Source: VBCK01 sp035511515
Lineage (GTDB): Bacteria > Pseudomonadota > Gammaproteobacteria > Burkholderiales > Burkholderiaceae_F
Length of the DNA stretch: 6,715 nt
Direction: 5' to 3'
Assembly (NCBI GenBank): GCA_035511515.1
Contig: DATKFG010000083.1
Span: forward strand, 1-6,715
Below the pieces are notes generated by a model. It made no database searches, had not been told where the DNA came from, and saw only the letters and a list, made by a program, of their open reading frames with translations. Positions 1 to 6,715 of the stretch are shown in pieces. Position numbers and translations under genes: made by a program. How positions within the stretch are numbered: the first letter of the stretch is position 1; each line of letters starts with the position of its first letter.

Positions 1-4
1 TCCG

Positions 5-33
5 AAACAAGTAACTCTGGGGCTACTCCAGAG
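5..33 (-). terminator. Rho-independent terminator of the pilin gene
   Basis: Fourteen bases after the pilin stop, CTCTGG (28-33, minus strand) pairs with CCAGAG (15-20) around a 7-base loop. In the direction of transcription the stem is followed by TTACTTGTTT, a U-rich tail. The stem is only 6 bp but well placed. It supports the pilin being a single-gene transcript. Confidence 0.6.
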
Positions 34-46
34 CCCGGCGGCGGGC

Positions 47-478
47 CTAGCGGCGGCAGAGGGGCGGAACGTATTGGTCGACGGAAGCGGAGTCGACTTG
101 GCAGGTCCACATTATCGGCGAGCCAACCGACAAGAACGGCATCAGCGTTATGGAATGCCCGTTCATCGCGCCCGTTGCGCCGCCAAAGGCAACCGTGATG
201 AAGCCGTCTGTGGCATCGGCGGCGACCGATTGAACCGTCGGGGTCGGATTGGTCAGGGAGGACGGCATCGCGGTCAGGGGCAGCGTCGGGCTCGAGACCC
301 ATGCATCTTCAACGGCCACCTTGTAGCCGTTCGACAGCGAGATACCCTCTGTGATCTTGGCCCGAATGATGTAGGTGTCGTACGCCGGAATCGCAATGGC
401 CGCCAGAACGCCCACGATCGCAACCACGATCATCAGCTCGATCAACGTGAACCCGCGAACCACCCGACTCGCTCCCAT
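47..478 (-). CDS. pilA: Type IV major pilin (PilA-like prepilin)
   Basis: This is a 143-residue type IVa prepilin, the subunit that polymerises into type IV pili for twitching motility, adhesion or DNA uptake. A short basic leader (MGASRVVRG) is followed by the class III signal FTLIELMIVVAIVGVLAAIA. PilD should cut after Gly9 and N-methylate Phe10; the conserved Glu sits at mature position 5. The hydrophobic alpha1 helix (about residues 10-32) serves as membrane anchor and pilus core. Two cysteines only, C126 and C141, form the C-terminal disulfide (D-region) loop, with the usual W-x-C and P-x-x-C-R ends. The frame stays open to an ATG at 523, but I prefer the ATG at 478. The sigma54 promoter predicts transcription from about 524, which leaves no leader for 523, and GGTGG lies 5 bases before 478. 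An ATG at 493 is also possible. The family call is very secure; 'pilA' rather than another pilin name is inference. Confidence 0.93.
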   Translation of the reverse strand: MGASRVVRGFTLIELMIVVAIVGVLAAIAIPAYDTYIIRAKITEGISLSNGYKVAVEDAWVSSPTLPLTAMPSSLTNPTPTVQSVAADATDGFITVAFGGATGAMNGHSITLMPFLSVGSPIMWTCQVDSASVDQYVPPLCRR

Positions 479-534
479 GTTCACCACCCGCATCCCCTGA
501 AACATCTGTCGACCCCCCGACATGTGATATTGGA

Positions 535-550
535 TACAAGATGCGTGCCC
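535..550 (-). promoter_or_regulatory. sigma54 (-24/-12) promoter of the pilin gene
   Basis: On the minus strand the sequence is GGGCACG-CATC-TTGTA, close to the sigma54 consensus TGGCACG-N4-TTGCA. The GG (549-548) and the -12 dinucleotide GT (537-536) are separated by exactly 10 bases; the only departure in the -12 core is GT for GC. The predicted start of transcription is near 524, giving a leader of about 45 nt to the ATG at 478. Type IV pilin genes of Pseudomonas and relatives use sigma54 with the PilS/PilR two-component system, which fits. That PilR acts here is inference. Confidence 0.65.
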
Positions 551-562
551 CCTAAATTAGCT

Positions 563-588
563 AAATGGCTAGCTGATTCCTGCCATTT
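563..588. repeat. Inverted repeat upstream of the pilin promoter
   Basis: AAATGGC (563-569) and GCCATTT (582-588) form a perfect 7-bp inverted repeat with a 12-bp spacer. It is centred about 52 bp upstream of the predicted pilin transcription start, just behind the sigma54 -24 element. It could bind a dimeric regulator or a bending protein, but its role is not shown by the sequence. Confidence 0.4.
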
Positions 589-591
589 GTC

Positions 592-617
592 TAGGCGAGA
601 TCCATCCCGTATAGGCG
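592..617. promoter_or_regulatory. Candidate activator site (direct TAGGCG repeat) for the pilin promoter
   Basis: TAGGCG occurs at 592-597 and again at 612-617, exactly 20 bp apart, or about two helical turns. Relative to the predicted start near 524 this is about -68 to -93, a normal place for a sigma54 enhancer-binding protein. A related TAGGC lies at 669-673 and the inverse CGCCTA at 682-687. Whether these are PilR sites is inference. Apart from these repeats, the promoter and two hairpins near 697-776, I see nothing in the 479-796 gap, which is AT-richer than its surroundings. Confidence 0.3.
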
Positions 618-683
618 TCAAATGTATTACGCATACCGCGTTTGGGTCAATGCTGGATTCTCCTACCATAGGCTTTTGATTCG

Positions 684-714
684 CCTAAGAAACGTGCCGG
701 CGTGGGCGCGCCGG
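684..714 (-). terminator. Second terminator-like hairpin after the FHA gene
   Basis: CCGGCG (697-702) and CGCCGG (709-714) form a GC-rich 6-bp stem with a 6-base loop. On the minus strand it is followed by CACGTTTCTT. The U-tract is weak and interrupted, so this is a backup candidate rather than a firm terminator. Confidence 0.3.
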
Positions 715-744
715 ATCGCGTGCCGGAGGCTGCAAACAGGCGTT

Positions 745-776
745 ACGGAAGAATGGGCTTGGCTAGGATGCCAAGC
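745..776 (-). terminator. Probable terminator after the FHA gene
   Basis: GCTTGGC (757-763) and GCCAAGC (770-776) make a perfect 7-bp stem with a 6-base loop, starting 20 bases after the FHA stop codon. The minus-strand tail is CCATTCTTCC, only moderately U-rich. Position and stem symmetry favour a terminator ending the FHA transcript before the pilin unit. Confidence 0.45.
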
Positions 777-796
777 AGGCGGTAGGTGTTAAGCCA

Positions 797-1498
797 CTAC
801 TCGCTGGCCGCCGGCGGCGGGGTGGGATTGGTGAATTCCATCTTCACGCCCGCCAGCTCGATCACGTCCTTGTCCTTGAGCGGATGGGCGGCCGAACCGA
901 GGTTGGCGCCGTTGACCATCGGAAAGACGTCGCCTTCCACGTGAGCGATGAAGTAGCCGGTGGGCCGGCGCGTGATGACCGCGACCTGGTGGCCGGGCCG
1001 GCCGATCGTGGTCAGGGCCTTCACCAGCGCCAGTTCCCGGCCGGCGTTGGCACCGGACAGGATCTTGACCATCGCGGTGCCGTGCGGCGGCTCGTCCAGC
1101 GAGGCGCCGGGCGGGCGGATCTGGATCGTGGTGGGCCCCGGCCCGTAGAACTCGCGCCGCAGCGGCTGGGAGGTGTCGATGTCGACGTTGCTGGCGCCGC
1201 CTTCGGCGCCGCCGTTGGCCAGGAAGCGGATGCGGTACTTGCCGATTTCGACCGTGTCGGCGTGCTGCAGCAGGTGCTTCTTGATCGGCTGGCCGTTGAC
1301 CGTGGTGCCGTTGGTCGAGCCAAGGTCCTCCAGGTACACATCGTTGCCGGCCATGATCATCACGGCGTGCTCGCCGCTGACGGCCAGGTTGTCGATCACC
1401 AGGTCGTTGTGTGAACGGCGCCCGATGGTCGTGCGGTCCTTCGTGAGGTTGACCTCGCGCAGGACAACGCCGTCCAGGCTCAGGACCAATCGCGGCAT
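797..1498 (-). CDS. FHA domain protein (phosphothreonine-binding), with degenerate second FHA-like half
   Basis: A 233-residue cytoplasmic protein without signal peptide or membrane segment. The N-terminal FHA domain spans about residues 3-93 and carries the phosphothreonine-binding set: GRR (26-28), SGEH (41-44) and STNGTTVNG (61-69). It should bind Thr-phosphorylated partners. A Gly/Pro-rich linker (about 94-140) leads to a second region (about 141-223) with FHA-like strand pattern (TTIGRPG at 163-169, VNG at 195-197, KDKDVIELAG at 208-217), but without the S-x-x-H and S-T-N-G motifs, so probably not phosphate-binding. The frame is open to a GTG at 1552, but that codon lacks a ribosome site, whereas ATG 1498 has GGAGAGG 6 bases upstream and begins directly before the domain. 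It lies 117 bp downstream of the PP2C phosphatase gene, a typical partner. Partner proteins and cellular role are unknown. Confidence 0.88.
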   Translation of the reverse strand: MPRLVLSLDGVVLREVNLTKDRTTIGRRSHNDLVIDNLAVSGEHAVMIMAGNDVYLEDLGSTNGTTVNGQPIKKHLLQHADTVEIGKYRIRFLANGGAEGGASNVDIDTSQPLRREFYGPGPTTIQIRPPGASLDEPPHGTAMVKILSGANAGRELALVKALTTIGRPGHQVAVITRRPTGYFIAHVEGDVFPMVNGANLGSAAHPLKDKDVIELAGVKMEFTNPTPPPAASE

Positions 1499-1615
1499 CT
1501 CCGGCCTCTCCGCCACCCCGACTCCAACGTCCTTGAGCCCCCTCGATTCCACTTTTTAAGCTCTTTTCATCTGTCGCAACGATCGATTCTGCCAGTTGCG
1601 CGCTCGCGATTCCAG

Positions 1616-2485
1616 TCAGTGAACCACTGGATCGCGTAGCTGCAACACCGGGATTTCTTCCTGGGCCGCAAGGTCCGGGTCGGCCTGCGCCTGCTCAACG
1701 GTGGAGTCGGACTGCGATTCTGGGGCCGCAACGCGCACCAGGATCACCGAGGTGTTGTCGCGCCCGCCGGCCTCGTTGGCCAGATCGATCAGCCGCCGCG
1801 CCGATTCGACCACGTCGTATCCGCAACCGGTGATCAGCCCGCCGATTTCCAGATGAGACACCATTTCGGTGAGCCCGTCCGAGCACATCAGCACCACATC
1901 GCCCGGCTGCACGTCGTAGTCGTGCACCTCGGGCTCCAGGTCGGGCGTTGCGCCCAGCGCCTTGGTCACCAGATTCTTGGCCGGCAGCACCCGCGCCTCC
2001 TCGGCGCTGACCATGCCGGCGTCGACCAGCTCCTGCGAAAACGAGTGGTCGCGCGTGATCTGCTCGAGCTGGCCGTCGCGCAACCGGTACAGGCGCGAGT
2101 CGCCGGCGTGAGCCACCCACAAGCGCCCGCCCAGGAACCACGCGATCACCACCGTGGTGGCCATGCCCTCGTAGGCGGCGCTGTTCAAGGCCGCCCGGAA
2201 AATGGCCGAGTTCATCGCCACCAGCGCGTTGCGCAGCGCGTCGGTCGGATCGAACGTGTCCACTCCGCCGTTGGCGCGCGCCAGCTGCGCCCCCAGATCG
2301 GTGAGCAGCATGCTCACCGTCATCGTGCTGGCAACCTCGCCGGCGTTGTAGCCGCCCAGACCGTCGGCCAGGATAAAAAGGCCGATACCAGGGTCAGCAC
2401 CGACCGCGTCCTCGTTCAGCGGGCGGATCCTTCCGGGGTGACTTTTCAGCGCGAAGTTCAGCGCCAGCTCGTTGGTCTCGTACAT
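1616..2485 (-). CDS. PP2C-family Ser/Thr protein phosphatase (Stp1/PrpC type)
   Basis: A 289-residue soluble metal-dependent phosphatase that should dephosphorylate Ser/Thr phosphoproteins. The PP2C motifs are present in order: R21 with NED (24-26), LADGLGGYNAGEVAS (39-53) with metal ligand D41, a T-T pair at 110-111, AHAGDSRLYRL (125-135), CSDGLTEMV (201-209) with D203, and GGRDNTSVILV (240-250) with D243. All expected Asp ligands are intact, so it is probably active. A variable acidic tail of about 35 residues follows the domain. ATG 2485 has only a weak AGG-type ribosome site but fits the family N-terminus. It follows sucD by 119 bp and precedes the FHA gene. No Ser/Thr kinase is encoded in the window, so its substrate kinase must be elsewhere. 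Such PP2C-FHA pairs occur in protein phosphorylation circuits, including some controlling type VI secretion or cell envelope, but nothing here shows which. Confidence 0.93.
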   Translation of the reverse strand: MYETNELALNFALKSHPGRIRPLNEDAVGADPGIGLFILADGLGGYNAGEVASTMTVSMLLTDLGAQLARANGGVDTFDPTDALRNALVAMNSAIFRAALNSAAYEGMATTVVIAWFLGGRLWVAHAGDSRLYRLRDGQLEQITRDHSFSQELVDAGMVSAEEARVLPAKNLVTKALGATPDLEPEVHDYDVQPGDVVLMCSDGLTEMVSHLEIGGLITGCGYDVVESARRLIDLANEAGGRDNTSVILVRVAAPESQSDSTVEQAQADPDLAAQEEIPVLQLRDPVVH

Positions 2486-2604
2486 TGCCTGCTCGTCATG
2501 AGCCGGATGACCGTCCGGTTACCGACCCGGCGGAAGTTTAGCCTCGATGCGCGGCCAAACGCGCACGTTGATCCGATAGTCGCCCACGGGAATTCTTCGG
2601 TGGT

Positions 2605-3482
2605 TTAAAGCATGCTGCGCAGCAGCTTGCCAATTTCGGACGGGTTGCGCGTGACCCGGATGCCGCAGGAGTCCAGCACCGCGAGCTTTTCCTGGGCCGT
2701 GCCCTGCCCGCCCGAGATGATGGCGCCGGCGTGTCCCATCCGCTTGCCGGGCGGGGCGGTGACGCCCGCGATGAAGCCCACGACCGGCTTTTCCATGTGC
2801 TCGTGCACCCACTGGGCCGCGGTTTCCTCGTCGCTGCCGCCGATTTCCCCGATCATCACCACGGCGTCGGTGTCGGGATCGTCGTTGAAAAGCCGCAGCA
2901 CGTCGATGTGTTTTAAACCGTTGACCGGGTCGCCCCCGATGCCCACCGCGGTGGACTGACCCAGGCCCAGGTCCGTGATCTGGGCCACCGCCTCGTAGGT
3001 GAGCGTGCCCGAGCGCGACACCACGCCGATGCGCCCCTTGCGGTGGATGTGGCCCGGCATGATGCCGATCTTGATTTCGCCGGGCGTGATCACGCCCGGG
3101 CAGTTCGGCCCCAGCAGCAGCGTGCGGCGCTTTTCACGGCGCATCTGGTCGCGCACCACGACCATGTCGCGCACCGGGATGCCCTCGGTGATGCAGATCA
3201 CCAGGTCCAGGTCGGCCTGCACCGCCTCCCAGATCGCCTCGGCCGCTCCCGCCGGTGGCACGTAGATCACCGAGGCGTTGGCGCCGGTGCGCGCCTTGGC
3301 TTCGCGCACGCTCGCGAAAATCGGCAGGCCCTCGAACGTTTCGCCGGCGCGCTTGGGGTTCACGCCCGCCACGAAACACTGGCGGCCGTTGGCGTACTCC
3401 AGGCACGCCTTGGTGTGGAACTGGCCGGTCTTGCCGGTGATGCCCTGGGTGATGACCCGGGTGCTGTGATCGACCAGGATGC

Positions 3483-3486
<4 letters not shown>
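2605..3486 (-). CDS. sucD: Succinyl-CoA synthetase alpha subunit (SucD)
   Basis: A 293-residue alpha subunit of succinyl-CoA synthetase (ADP/GDP-forming), which interconverts succinyl-CoA and succinate with substrate-level phosphorylation in the TCA cycle; E. coli SucD has 289 residues. The N-terminal CoA-binding Rossmann fold shows GITGKTGQFHT (15-25); GPNCPGVITPGE lies at 126-137; the phosphorylated catalytic histidine is H252 in GKRMGHAGAIISGG (247-260). The E-I-G-G-S segment at 214-218 is also typical. ATG 3486 overlaps the sucC stop in ATGA, with GGGGA about 8 bases upstream inside sucC, indicating translational coupling and matched synthesis of the two subunits. The frame is open further upstream through sucC, but that stretch is antisense-like shadow, not protein. 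Nothing is truncated. Confidence 0.98.
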
Positions 3487-4673
<1,187 letters not shown>

Positions 4674-4732
4674 TGGACGATCCTCGGCCCGCATCGCCGC
4701 CCGTGCGCCTGGGTTGCACGCCGGACTGGTAT

Positions 4733-4761
4733 TTTGTATTTCAGGGATGTTAGCAGCGAAA
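4733..4761 (-). promoter_or_regulatory. Candidate promoter of sucCD
   Basis: In the AT-rich part of the recX-sucC gap, TTTCGC (4756-4761) and TACAAA (4733-4738) are 17 bp apart on the minus strand. The -10 is fair, while the -35 matches the sigma70 consensus poorly. Transcription would start near 4726, giving a leader of about 50 nt. A near-palindrome at 4757-4775 overlaps the -35. This is the best candidate in the gap but weak, and sucCD may also be read from recA. Confidence 0.28.
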
Positions 4762-4775
4762 CGGGGCCCTTTTCG
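4757..4775. repeat. Imperfect palindrome between recX and sucC
   Basis: CGAAACGGGGCCCTTTTCG is a 19-bp dyad in which 16 positions agree with the reverse complement (outer CGAAA/TTTCG, inner GGG/CCC). There is no loop and no U-tract suited to a terminator, so an operator is a better guess than a terminator. It overlaps the candidate sucCD -35. Confidence 0.3.
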
Positions 4776-4786
4776 GCCACCCGCTC

Positions 4787-5209
4787 CTACGCTGCCGTCT
4801 TCAGTATCCGCCGGATCACTTCGTGCGAAAAGCCCCGGCCGGACAGGAAGCGGGCCTGGCGGGCGCGCTCACGCGCGTCGAGCGGGGCGGTCTTGAAGCG
4901 CTTGAGCCACAGGGCCTGGGCGCTGGCGAACTCGTCGGCTTGATGCGCCGCAAGGGCGGCGTCGATCAAGTCCTGCTCGATGCCCCGGCGCGCGAGCTCA
5001 TGGCGCAGCCGCGCCGGGCCGAAGCGGGCCGCACGGGCGCGCACGAACCCTTCGACGAAGCGACGCTCGCACAGCAGGCCCTGGGCCTGCACGTGGTCGA
5101 GCACCTCGTCGACCTCGACGGCTGCATCTGCCCGCCGCAGCAGCCGGCTGCGCAGCTCGGCGCGACTGAAGTCGCGGCGCGACAGCAGCGCGATGGCCGC
5201 AGCCAGCAG
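4787..5209 (-). CDS. recX: RecA regulatory protein RecX (start codon uncertain, no canonical start)
   Basis: RecX binds RecA filaments and modulates their growth and activity. The helical-repeat family pattern is clear: ALLSRRDFSRAELRSRL at the N-terminus, then ERRFVEGFVRARAARFGPARLRHELARRGI and a final repeat with ARFLSGRGFSHEVIRRIL before the stop at 4787. The reading frame is open from 5272, yet contains no ATG, GTG or TTG until a GTG at 5104, which would delete the whole first repeat (105 residues left, against about 150 usual). I place the start at CTG 5209 (140 residues), 11 bases after the recA stop and with TAGG about 10 bases upstream. ATC at 5230, overlapping the recA end, would give 147 residues and match family length better. 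Coupling to recA termination is likely. A base error in the sequence is an alternative. Function is secure, start is not. Confidence 0.85.
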   Translation of the reverse strand: MLAAAIALLSRRDFSRAELRSRLLRRADAAVEVDEVLDHVQAQGLLCERRFVEGFVRARAARFGPARLRHELARRGIEQDLIDAALAAHQADEFASAQALWLKRFKTAPLDARERARQARFLSGRGFSHEVIRRILKTAA

Positions 5210-5220
5210 TGGCGAGGGAC

Positions 5221-6276
<1,056 letters not shown>

Positions 6277-6308
6277 CGATTTCCTCCGCCGTTAGGGCTC
6301 TATGCCGA

Positions 6309-6328
6309 TACTGTATGAATTACCATGT
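6309..6328. promoter_or_regulatory. Second, degenerate LexA-like box
   Basis: TACTGTAT at 6309-6316 matches one LexA half-site fully, while the opposite half reads CATGT instead of CAGTA. Its centre is 21 bp from that of the strong box, two helical turns, and it falls around the first transcribed bases of recA. It could support cooperative LexA binding or be a relic. Confidence 0.4.
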
Positions 6329-6329
6329 G

Positions 6330-6349
6330 TACTGTAATTGCATCCAGTA
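6330..6349. promoter_or_regulatory. LexA (SOS) box of recA
   Basis: TACTG-N10-CAGTA has perfect arms of the proteobacterial LexA consensus (CTG-N10-CAG core with flanking TA). It sits within the recA promoter, as in E. coli. The central bases are less AT-alternating than the consensus. Repression by LexA and induction after DNA damage are inferred from the match and position. Confidence 0.85.
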
Positions 6350-6359
6350 TCGCCGTCAA
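6331..6359 (-). promoter_or_regulatory. recA promoter (sigma70 type)
   Basis: On the minus strand TTGACG (6354-6359) and TACAGT (6331-6336) are separated by exactly 17 bp, a good -35 and an acceptable -10 (4 of 6). Transcription should begin near 6324, leaving a leader of about 48 nt before recA. The LexA box at 6330-6349 covers the -10 and most of the spacer, so LexA binding would block RNA polymerase. Confidence 0.75.
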
Positions 6360-6545
6360 GCCTGCCAGCGGTAAGGCGCGGCGCGTTCAAAGGATAACAA
6401 GGCGGTCCGTTTCAACTCACGCGCCAGGCTGTACCCGGCCGCGCGGCAAGCAGGGGTGTAAGCTTCCCGCGCATTCTGCACCGGCGCTGCGAATCGGCAC
6501 GAAGAGGCTGGACGGCGCCTCACCCACCGATCGAGGAGACCACGG

Positions 6546-6715
6546 ATGAGTGCAGCAGCGGGCACCGCCACACCGCCGGACGTCAGCGGCCGACCGATGA
6601 CCCCGGAAGAGCGCAAAGTCATTTTTGCCTCTTCGCTGGGCACGGTGTTCGAGTGGTACGACTTTTACATCTTCGGCACGCTGGCGGCGATCGTGGGCAA
6701 GCAGTTTTTCGCGCC
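6546..6715 (+). CDS. MFS transporter, metabolite:H+ symporter (MHS) family, N-terminal part
   Basis: Only the first 56 residues are in the window; the gene runs off the right edge. After a polar N-terminus comes MTPEERKVIFASSLGTVFEWYDFYIFGTL, whose SLGTVFEWYDFY segment at the start of the first transmembrane helix is a hallmark of the MHS branch of the major facilitator superfamily (ProP, KgtP, ShiA relatives). These inner-membrane symporters import organic acids, osmolytes or similar solutes with protons. The substrate cannot be told from this fragment. ATG 6546 is preceded by GAGGAGA 6 bases upstream (6533-6539), which decides against the inner Met at codon 18. It diverges from recA across 269 bp that holds the recA control sites; I see no convincing promoter for this gene between 6360 and 6532. 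Confidence 0.88.
   Translation, partial: MSAAAGTATPPDVSGRPMTPEERKVIFASSLGTVFEWYDFYIFGTLAAIVGKQFFA

Noticed and set aside
74..679. A 201-codon plus-strand open frame opposite the pilin and its promoter
   Set aside because: It is the complement of a clear pilin gene and of its control region, with an Arg/His-rich translation and no recognisable domain.
1499..1552. Longer FHA protein starting at GTG 1552
   Set aside because: No ribosome site precedes GTG 1552, the 18 extra residues are not FHA-like, and ATG 1498 has GGAGAGG at proper spacing.
2503..2565. Two small hairpins before the PP2C gene (2503-2518 and 2548-2565) as sucD terminators
   Set aside because: Stems are 5-6 bp and neither is followed by a U-tract in the minus-strand direction.
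6325..6549. A 74-codon plus-strand frame whose TGA overlaps the transporter ATG
   Set aside because: Its start lies inside the recA control region without a ribosome site and the translation is Arg/Ser/Pro-rich; the ATGA overlap is probably chance, since the transporter has its own strong ribosome site.
6356..6643. A 95-codon minus-strand frame between recA and the transporter
   Set aside because: It overlaps the transporter's coding start antisense, would run into the recA promoter, and shows no family features.

Overview
The window is GC-rich DNA with one compact run of genes on the minus strand and one partial gene on the plus strand. Gene order (recA, recX, sucC, sucD, ..., type IV pilin), protein sequences and base composition all suggest a betaproteobacterium of the order Burkholderiales. 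I cannot name the genus. I see no mobile element, CRISPR array, tRNA or rRNA.

The minus-strand genes are read from high to low coordinates. recA (5221-6276) has a sigma70-type promoter whose spacer and -10 are covered by a LexA (SOS) box, and a second degenerate box lies 21 bp downstream. recX (4787 to about 5209) follows almost without a gap, but its conserved N-terminus has no ATG, GTG or TTG start. After a 113-bp gap come sucC and sucD, the two succinyl-CoA synthetase subunits, which overlap by 4 bp (ATGA). Then come a PP2C-type Ser/Thr phosphatase (1616-2485) and a small FHA-domain protein (797-1498), a signalling pair with no kinase in view. Last is a type IV major pilin (47-478), which has its own sigma54-type (-24/-12) promoter and a hairpin terminator. 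On the plus strand, diverging from recA, is the start of an MHS-family MFS transporter (6546 onward, cut by the window edge).

Three functions sit side by side: SOS recombination and its modulator (recA-recX), a TCA-cycle step (sucCD), and phosphoprotein signalling (PP2C-FHA) beside a separately controlled surface pilin. The recA-recX and sucC-sucD pairs are clearly co-transcribed or translationally coupled. The sucD to PP2C (119 bp) and PP2C to FHA (117 bp) gaps show no convincing terminator, so these genes may share a transcript. FHA and pilin are separated by two terminator-like hairpins and an AT-richer regulatory region, so pilin expression is probably independent.

Most of the window is ordinary Burkholderiales core genome. 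The points worth a second look are the missing recX start codon, the kinase-less FHA/PP2C pair with a degenerate second FHA-like half, the repeat-rich sigma54 pilin promoter, and the paired LexA boxes of recA. I found no convincing evidence of a wholly new system.
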